From Nemertoderma westbladi (lineage: Eukaryota > Xenacoelomorpha > Nemertodermatida > Nemertodermatidae): DNA of 27,197 nucleotides. Under the pieces are notes generated by a model. The model had not been told where the DNA came from. It saw nothing but the letters and a program-made list of their open reading frames with translations, and made no database searches. The stretch's first letter is position 1, and the number at the start of each line of letters is the position of its first letter. Positions 21,785 to 27,197 of this stretch are shown here, piece after piece. Where the stretch lies: positions 1 through 27,197 of the forward strand of contig JAUCBJ010004185.1 of NCBI GenBank assembly GCA_032718475.1. Direction: 5' to 3'. The position numbers were made by a program, and so were the translations under genes.

Positions 21785-22560
21785 ATTTTTCGTGCGGGCA
21801 CCAAAATTGGGTGCTTCACGAAATTTCCAAAATTGATTGTTTCGAAATTATCATTATATGATCTATATTCCTGTGATTTATAGGTTTTCTGTGATTGTGA
21901 ATTCTATGGTAATAAAATGGAGTTCATCCGAGTAACGCAAATGCCATTTATATAAATATTTTTCTCCGCAAGGAAGATTATAGTCTCAGGATTAAGTTAG
22001 CAAAGATAGGGAGGAGATAACATAATATATTAGTCATAGTAAGTCTACTACATTCTCCACAGACAAACACTGGGCACATCAATACATAATGTGTGACAGG
22101 TAAAAAATCAATTTAGAAGTTGTAGCTTGCAGCTCCATTTTTAACATAATATATCCTGCAGACAAGAAAAGCTATACCAAATTATCTACAACACTATTTA
22201 TATTAGTCAGCATCAGTAATTATTTAATTGGCGTTCATTCCACCCTGACCCTTCCTTCCCTTTACTATCAACCCTGATTAGAATCATGTTATTATGCCAG
22301 AAATTATATTTAACTGAGATGGGATAGCACGAAAAGTGGTTGTTGCGTTACTTGGATTATCTCAGTTTCATTACCATTGAATTTACAATCACAGAAAACC
22401 TATAAATCGGGGGTATATAAATTATAAAATTAATATTAGAAAAAAATACAAATTTTCAAAATTTCCTGCTGAACCCACTTTTGGTGCCAACACGAAAAAT
22501 GGTAGTTGCATTGCTTGTATCAACTCAATTGTATTACCATTGAATTCGCCACCACAAATA
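21785..22560. mobile_element. foldback/tandem element with arms of about 165 bp
   Basis: The left arm (about 21785-21960) begins TTTTTCGTGCGGGCACCAAA and later contains TTTATAGGTTTTCTGTGATT and GAGTAACGCAAATGCC. The reverse complement of the same series lies at about 22320-22500 (GCACGAAAAGTGGTTG, GTTACTTGG, AATCACAGAAAACC, TTTTGGTGCCAACACG). A third, partial copy in the right-arm orientation starts near 22490 (CACGAAAAATGGTAGTTGC), about 162 bp on. There is no ORF. It is probably a decayed non-autonomous element. Confidence 0.65.
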
Positions 22561-22748
22561 TACACGTTAACACTTGAAAATCAGGTACATATATCACATT
22601 GTCCGCAATTAAATTTTTGCATTGCGAAAAACCACAATTTTTCCTTGTGGCACTTCCAAAATTTTTTTAGATTTTTTCACGAAGTGGTAAAATATACTAC
22701 CAAGCTGTGGCTGTGGGAAGATCTAAAAGGCCAGGGTAGATAGGGTTA

Positions 22749-22794
22749 GGGGGGGGGGGGGGGGGGGGGTGGTATAACACCCCCCCCCCCCCCC
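22749..22794. repeat. G21 tract and C15 tract forming an inverted pair
   Basis: 21 G (22749-22769), then TGGTATAACA, then 15 C (22780-22794). G/C and TG/CA pairing gives a 17-bp stem (22755-22771 with 22778-22794) and a six-base loop. Run lengths may not be exact. Confidence 0.85.
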
Positions 22795-24229
22795 AGGTCA
22801 AATTTTCAAATTGTTGTTTCTTTATTTTATATAGGGAGGAATTTAATGAGGATTACAAATTTGAAAACCGCTTAGTGGGACCTATTTTAGTTCTTGAGTT
22901 ATTACTGTTTTTCTCTATGACGGTCTGTCCGTCAAATTGTAAGAAAGACAGACCGATCAACAGACAGGCAGACTAGATTCCAAGAAACATTAAAAGTGAC
23001 ATCGGAGATGAAATCAGCGACCCTTGAAAACCACAGTTATGAAAATGTTATAGTAAACCAACCCTAACACAGACAGCCAATTTTGACGGGAAGGTTTATC
23101 GAACGAGCTTTGGTAGATCTTAAAAAGTTATCTTATGGAATTGAAACAACATATGAACGCCGAGATGCCAACAAAATAGAGTAGCTACTAGAGCTCTCGC
23201 AATGTGGAGCTAAAAAACCTCTTCCGGTCTAATTTTATAAAATACGTAAAATGATTCGGGGGAATGAAAGGTGGTATAAACATGTTGTCCTTGGAAATAT
23301 CCTGGTCCACTAAATATATAGATATAGTCGGTTAGTTAAACTGATTCAGTATCAGCCATACAAAATGTATTTCTATGATGTAGGGAGAACCTATACCGTT
23401 AGACAAAGCTCTAAGATTTGGGAAACAACAAAAAAATTCCTCAATATTCTTAATATAATGTTACGAATAAATTAATTAAATAGTTTATACACATATTTTA
23501 ACACAGAAAAAATAGTCGTAGGATAACGACAGATTGCAAATAAATAAATTATCTATTAATAACCGCACCAAATAAAGGAATAAATGCCACCTGCGATCTT
23601 TCTCATTGTAGTATTTGCACAGTTTGTATTACATAGTATACAGTTAGGCGCCCGTATTAATTCATTCTATATAGACATCAATTACATAAATAAATATGCA
23701 GCTAGCTTGACGCACATTAGTAGTAACAGCTAGCCACAACTTATGAAGGACATGCGTCATACACCAGTTAGTACCAGCAACCCATGCAGTAACTAATAAT
23801 ATACGCTATCTCCTATTTATAATATAAGTAACAGAGATGCAATTAGGATAGGGAATGTTAATAAAGAAGAACCACGGAAACTGGACATGTGCGTGCAAGC
23901 GGGCTGCGTAATTAGGGATGGCTCTGTATTTATTGGATTACTCAAGGATCAGTACACACCCTCCTCGCTTCCTTGTCAGCAAGTGGAAACTGACTGGTAT
24001 AGCTAAATAAGTATTGCAATGACAAAAAAATTCCAAAATGGTGAGCTGGGGTGATTTTTCTGACATCAAAAACGTGAATTTAATTAATTTAATCTGAAAG
24101 ATTTTACAGCTGCAAGAATAAATATATAACAATCTAAAGACAATAAATAATTTACTTTACTACCAACCACACCAAACTTAACAGGTGACTACAAAACAAA
24201 GACCCAAATAATAAAGACCTGTACAAAAC
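22795..24229. other. AT-rich non-coding DNA, no gene seen
   Basis: No recognised protein or RNA gene. CGGTCTGTC at 22921-22929 and GACAGACCG at 22947-22955 form a small 9-bp hairpin. They sit in a stretch with GACAGAC words and TTCTTGAGTTATTA, a style seen in dispersed repeats of marine invertebrates. GACCTGTACAAAACA at about 24216-24230 is the reverse complement of TGTTTTGTACAGGTC at about 24452-24466 inside the next element. Confidence 0.5.
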
Positions 24230-24574
24230 ACATGTGTTAACTTTCGTTTATTGTTTTGGTTCCCCCAACACGCCTCTGTAAGCGGCTCCTTTACTAACCT
24301 GCTCCTTTAAATGGCAATGTGACCTAACGGCCTAACGCTCTATGGCAATGGGACTTAACGCTCTTTGGGAACTAAAGCTCTTTGGGACCTAACGCTCTTT
24401 GGGACCTAACGCTCTTTGGGACCTAACGCTCTTTGGGACGGGACGTAACTTTGTTTTGTACAGGTCCCAAAGAGCGTTAGGTGCCCGTGCCATTTAAAGA
24501 AGCAGGTTAGTAAAGGAGCAGCTTATAGAGGCGCGTTGGGGGAACCAAAACAATAGACGACAGTTAACACATGT
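24230..24574. mobile_element. MITE-like element with inverted repeats of about 87 bp
   Basis: The left arm 24230-24315 and right arm 24488-24574 are inverted copies with about 90 percent agreement. They run from ACATGTGTTAAC through TATTGTTTTGGTTCCCCC and CTGCTCCTTTACTAACC to TTTAAATGGCA. The interior holds 17-bp iterons and no ORF. The ends include the palindrome AACACATGTGTT. I could not identify a clean target-site duplication; TACAA occurs near both ends but not flush with them. The arms share sequence with the spacer of the foldback element at 15.8-16.3 kb. Any mobility would depend on a transposase encoded elsewhere. Confidence 0.82.
24321..24486. repeat. 17-bp iterons inside the 24.2-kb element
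   Basis: TAACGCTCTTTGGGACC-type words start at 24333, 24356, 24373, 24390, 24407 and 24424. The first interval is 23 and the rest are exactly 17. One inverted copy (CCCAAAGAGCGTTAGGT) lies at about 24466-24482. The series opens with GTGACCTAACGGCCTA, which resembles the opening of the iterons at 16155. Confidence 0.85.
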
Positions 24575-25189
24575 TACAATATTATTCAATGCAATGGCAA
24601 TGGAACTTCGCTCACACTCCGCTGACGACAATGCACACTACTGGGAAACACGCCGACGGTATAAACAAATTATAAAGTTCAAAAAAGACGCATTCGAGAA
24701 TGTTAAGAAAACTGGAGGATCCTTTAGTAATGGCCTTTTGCTTTTAGTAAATTTTCCTTAAGTACAGTAAACATCACATCAGGGTCAAAATCACTAAAAA
24801 TGGCCAAAACTAAACAAAAACATTAGACACGCCGTAAATTGTGACTTCCTCGATCATTTACAATAATTTATATCTTATAATGAAATTTTTTTTGCAACGC
24901 TACCTTGTATTAATGTGTCAGAATATCTGAGCGAATTTGAAAAAACATAGATTTTTCAGTGTAGACACTCAATACATAAGTTAAGAGCATTTAAATTTCA
25001 TAATGTTAACGAACCAGATATGTTGATATCATATACCATTTGAAAGAGCATACAATTCTGCAGTAGCTAATACATTATTTATTGTTGTCCAATATATCTA
25101 AGGTACGTCCAAATTTCAGCCAATTGAATGATAGTATATTCATGTAGTGGAAGTTTAAAGTTATGAAGTCCGGGTGTGTCGCTTACTTT
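24575..25189. other. AT-rich non-coding DNA, no gene seen
   Basis: No ORF of interest on either strand and no repeat structure that I can see, apart from A/T-rich low-complexity stretches. Confidence 0.5.
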
Positions 25190-25190
25190 G

Positions 25191-25511
25191 CCCCCCCCCC
25201 CCCCCCCCCCCCCCCCCGTAATGCCACTTAAATGTCAATAAAATATTCCCAAGAAACATAAGCCTTATTGCTTAGAATTTTTAACTTTTTTTTTTAAAAA
25301 TTTTAACTTGCCCAAACATTATAAAATATGTAGAAGTTTATTGAAATAAAAGATAAAAAAACAAGCAGGAAATGTCCACCCCTGTATTGCGTCCCCCCAT
25401 TACAGGCTCTATACTGTCCTTATAAAATATGTAGCCCCCCCCCCCTGTAATGCGTGCCCCCTGTAATGCTCTATACTGCTGTTACTATACGAAGATGGCA
25501 TTACTGGGGGG
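25191..25511. repeat. C27 tract and cluster of CCCCTGTAATGC words
   Basis: A run of 27 C (25191-25217) is followed by GTAATGCC. Related words follow: CCTGTATTGCG near 25382, the inverted CCCCATTACAGG near 25396, C11 then TGTAATGCG at 25435-25454, CCCCCTGTAATGC near 25457, and the inverted GCATTACTGGGGGG at 25498-25511. GCTCTATACTG occurs twice (about 25406 and 25469) and TTATAAAATATGTAG twice (about 25319 and 25420). It is a scrambled local repeat without an ORF. Confidence 0.65.
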
Positions 25512-25570
25512 TGTGGACTTAACTTAAAACCCAAATAGAATTTGTGTAGTAAATTTTATTAGCTGCCCAC

Positions 25571-25668
25571 TAGGGGTGCGACAGAGCTAAAATTTCATCC
25601 GGAGCCGGAGCCCGGAGGTTTCTCCGGGTTACAATATGAGCTCCGACCGGAGACGGAGCCGGAGATTT
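25571..25668. repeat. CCGGAG-rich segment, possible end of a DNA transposon
   Basis: TAGGGGTGCGACAGAGC is followed by several CCGGAGCCGGAG words in both orientations (GGAGCCGGAGCC, TTTCTCCGGG, GAGCTCCGACCGGAG, CGGAGCCGGAG). A TAGGGGTGC start followed by iterated GC-rich subterminal words is reminiscent of hAT element ends. That is a resemblance only, since no transposase is visible in the window. Confidence 0.4.
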
Positions 25669-26112
25669 GGTGATTGATAATTCAAGTGTATTATTATAGT
25701 AGACATAGACAGATATGCGTCCATTAAACAGGGGAGGGGGGGGGGGGGATTTGATGCAAATTCTTACTCAATTATCAATTAAGAGAAATGAGCAGTTTGC
25801 AGTCGCATGCTATTCTTTTCTAATCAAAACAATAAACTATATTCAATAGAACAGGTTACAATTATATTTTTGGGAGTAATCTGCAGTTATTTGCGTCGAT
25901 TTTCTCCTGGAGAGGGATGCATTTTGATTGCGTCCAAAGACTCCCTTATCTCATCTGGTGTTCAATGGGCTAAAATATACTAATGTTTTAGACTTTTCAG
26001 TTCACACTCATTACACAAACTCTGTTATTTTTATATTTCTTACGACTAGGCTATCAGTAACTTCGGTTTGTTGTCAACTTATCATCGACACTATTTTATG
26101 GGACATTGTGTA
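25669..26112. other. AT-rich spacer with a G13 tract
   Basis: No supported gene. A GGGGA then G13 run lies at 25731-25748. A 61-codon ORF at 25928 has no recognisable content. Confidence 0.5.
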
Positions 26113-26183
26113 ATTAATTTCCAGGAGTTGGTGCAGTATTCATTATAATATAATGAATACTGCACCAACTCCTGGAAATTAAT
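26113..26183. repeat. 71-bp palindrome with 35-bp perfect arms
   Basis: 26113-26147 and 26149-26183 are exact reverse complements around a single central A (26148). The arm includes CCAGGAGTTGGTGCAGTATT. The match stops at both sides at the next base. There is effectively no loop, so it would extrude as a cruciform and not fold as an ordinary stem-loop. Confidence 0.95.
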
Positions 26184-27158
26184 ATTTGTTTTAAATATTT
26201 GTTTAAAATAATTATTTTATTTAAATTTGAAAAAAAAAATTTCGCTTACATTTTTTTTTTAAATATTTCTTTAACCACATTAATAGTTTCAAAGTGTTAA
26301 AAGTTGTATAAAAAGCCGAATAACATTGAGCTGCCTAACTATATAGTAAGAATTGCTATGATATTATTAATATTTTCCATTTTTTTTTAATAACAATTAT
26401 TTTGAAAAGAGCTACCCGATTCACCTTCACATAAATCGCTATAACTTTTTTTTGGAAATAGATATTGAGACACAGTTTTTTTTGTTAAAATCTCTGGAAA
26501 ATTCTGCATCTCATAGGCCTAATAACTCAAAATCGACCCCCGGTGACATAAGGTCCCTTTTCTCGTGGCCAGCCACATATTGTCATTGATAAACGCTAAA
26601 ACATGTACCACCTACCTCACAGTACGTACGTAGGCTGGCATAAACCGGATATCTAAAATAATATTAGTAATTTGGATATATCACAACAGTTTAAGAGGGT
26701 CCTCGGGCTCTATTTACATTATTGAATCAGGAACTTAAATACAATCTCCGCACACAAATATTGTATAACTACTAAAATTATTATTACATCAATTTAATAA
26801 AGTTCTATAATATAAATAGTTCTAGAATTATAAGTATTTAAACTGATTATTTTATACAAATGAAGTACCAGCCTGTTAGGGATGGGGATGGGTCAGTGGA
26901 ATTGAGGTTCTGGAGACGAACGAAACGATAGTGTGACGTATTTAAGATTTTTTAATTAGGGAAGAATATTAATTGAATTAACTGAATCATTTCAATGTTT
27001 TTGTTCAAACATTTAAACAATTTCACAAAGGGGGTGGGAGGTTATCAGGAAACTTAAAAAAAACAGCTGTAAATTACTTACTGAGTTATTATGTTAATTA
27101 CTATGATATTTACATTATTCACACATCAGAAAAACTTATTATTTTAATTCGAATTTAA
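26184..27158. other. AT-rich non-coding DNA, no gene seen
   Basis: A/T homopolymer stretches and no ORF of note. AAATATTTGTTTAAAATAAT and related A/T words follow the palindrome directly. Confidence 0.5.
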
Positions 27159-27197
27159 ACAATATAAGCTCCGGATTGGCTCCGGGTTAATTTGCCC
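27159..27197. repeat. partial second CCGGAG segment, cut by the window end
   Basis: ACAATATAAGCTCCGG is a near match, in the same orientation, to ACAATATGAGCTCCGA at 25631-25646. GGCTCCGGGTTA follows. It is probably another copy of the 25.6-kb repeat continuing beyond the window. Confidence 0.5.

Overview
The window reads as non-coding DNA from an animal nuclear genome, with one convincing protein-coding gene. The gene is a LIM-homeodomain transcription factor. The surroundings are AT-rich and full of minisatellites, foldback (MITE-like) elements and long poly-G/poly-C tracts. The palindromic words TAGGCCTA and TACCGGTA recur throughout. A LIM-homeobox gene rules out bacteria and plants. The repeat style fits a marine invertebrate, and my best guess is an echinoderm or other ambulacrarian, but that is an impression and not proven.

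Layout: 1-838 is AT-rich DNA with a few stray array-like words. 839-2045 is a 17-bp minisatellite. 2490-3485 is a decayed tandem repeat with units of about 140-245 bp. 3634-6894 is a 27-bp minisatellite of about 120 units. 6895-9184 is AT-rich intergenic DNA. 9299-10843 (minus strand) is an intronless, GC-rich, Lmx1-type LIM-homeobox gene with a candidate poly(A) signal at 9185-9190. 10844-15154 is AT-rich and holds an 80-nt precursor-like hairpin (11758-11837) and a GC-rich iteron cluster (12398-12546). 15155-16334 holds two foldback elements built from repeats of a 16-bp word. 16359-21606 is a 5.2-kb, 16-bp minisatellite with 48-bp higher-order structure. From 21785 to the end there are more foldback elements (21785-22560, 24230-24574), a G-run/C-run hairpin, clusters of other short words and a 71-bp near-perfect palindrome (26113-26183).

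The most unusual signal is that several repeat families appear to follow one plan. The foldback elements at 15.7-16.3 kb and 24.2-24.6 kb share a block of sequence followed by 16-17-bp iterons. These carry a common GTGACC/GTGTCC core but a different variable word in each element. A GC-rich cluster at 12.4 kb and the 17-bp array at 0.8-2.0 kb use the same core and nearly the same period. The 16-bp satellite begins only about 25 bp after the iterons of one element and contains a TCCTATGGG variant close to that element's TCCTATTGGG. One reading is that iterons of non-autonomous elements act as seeds that expand into minisatellites. This is inference from one window.
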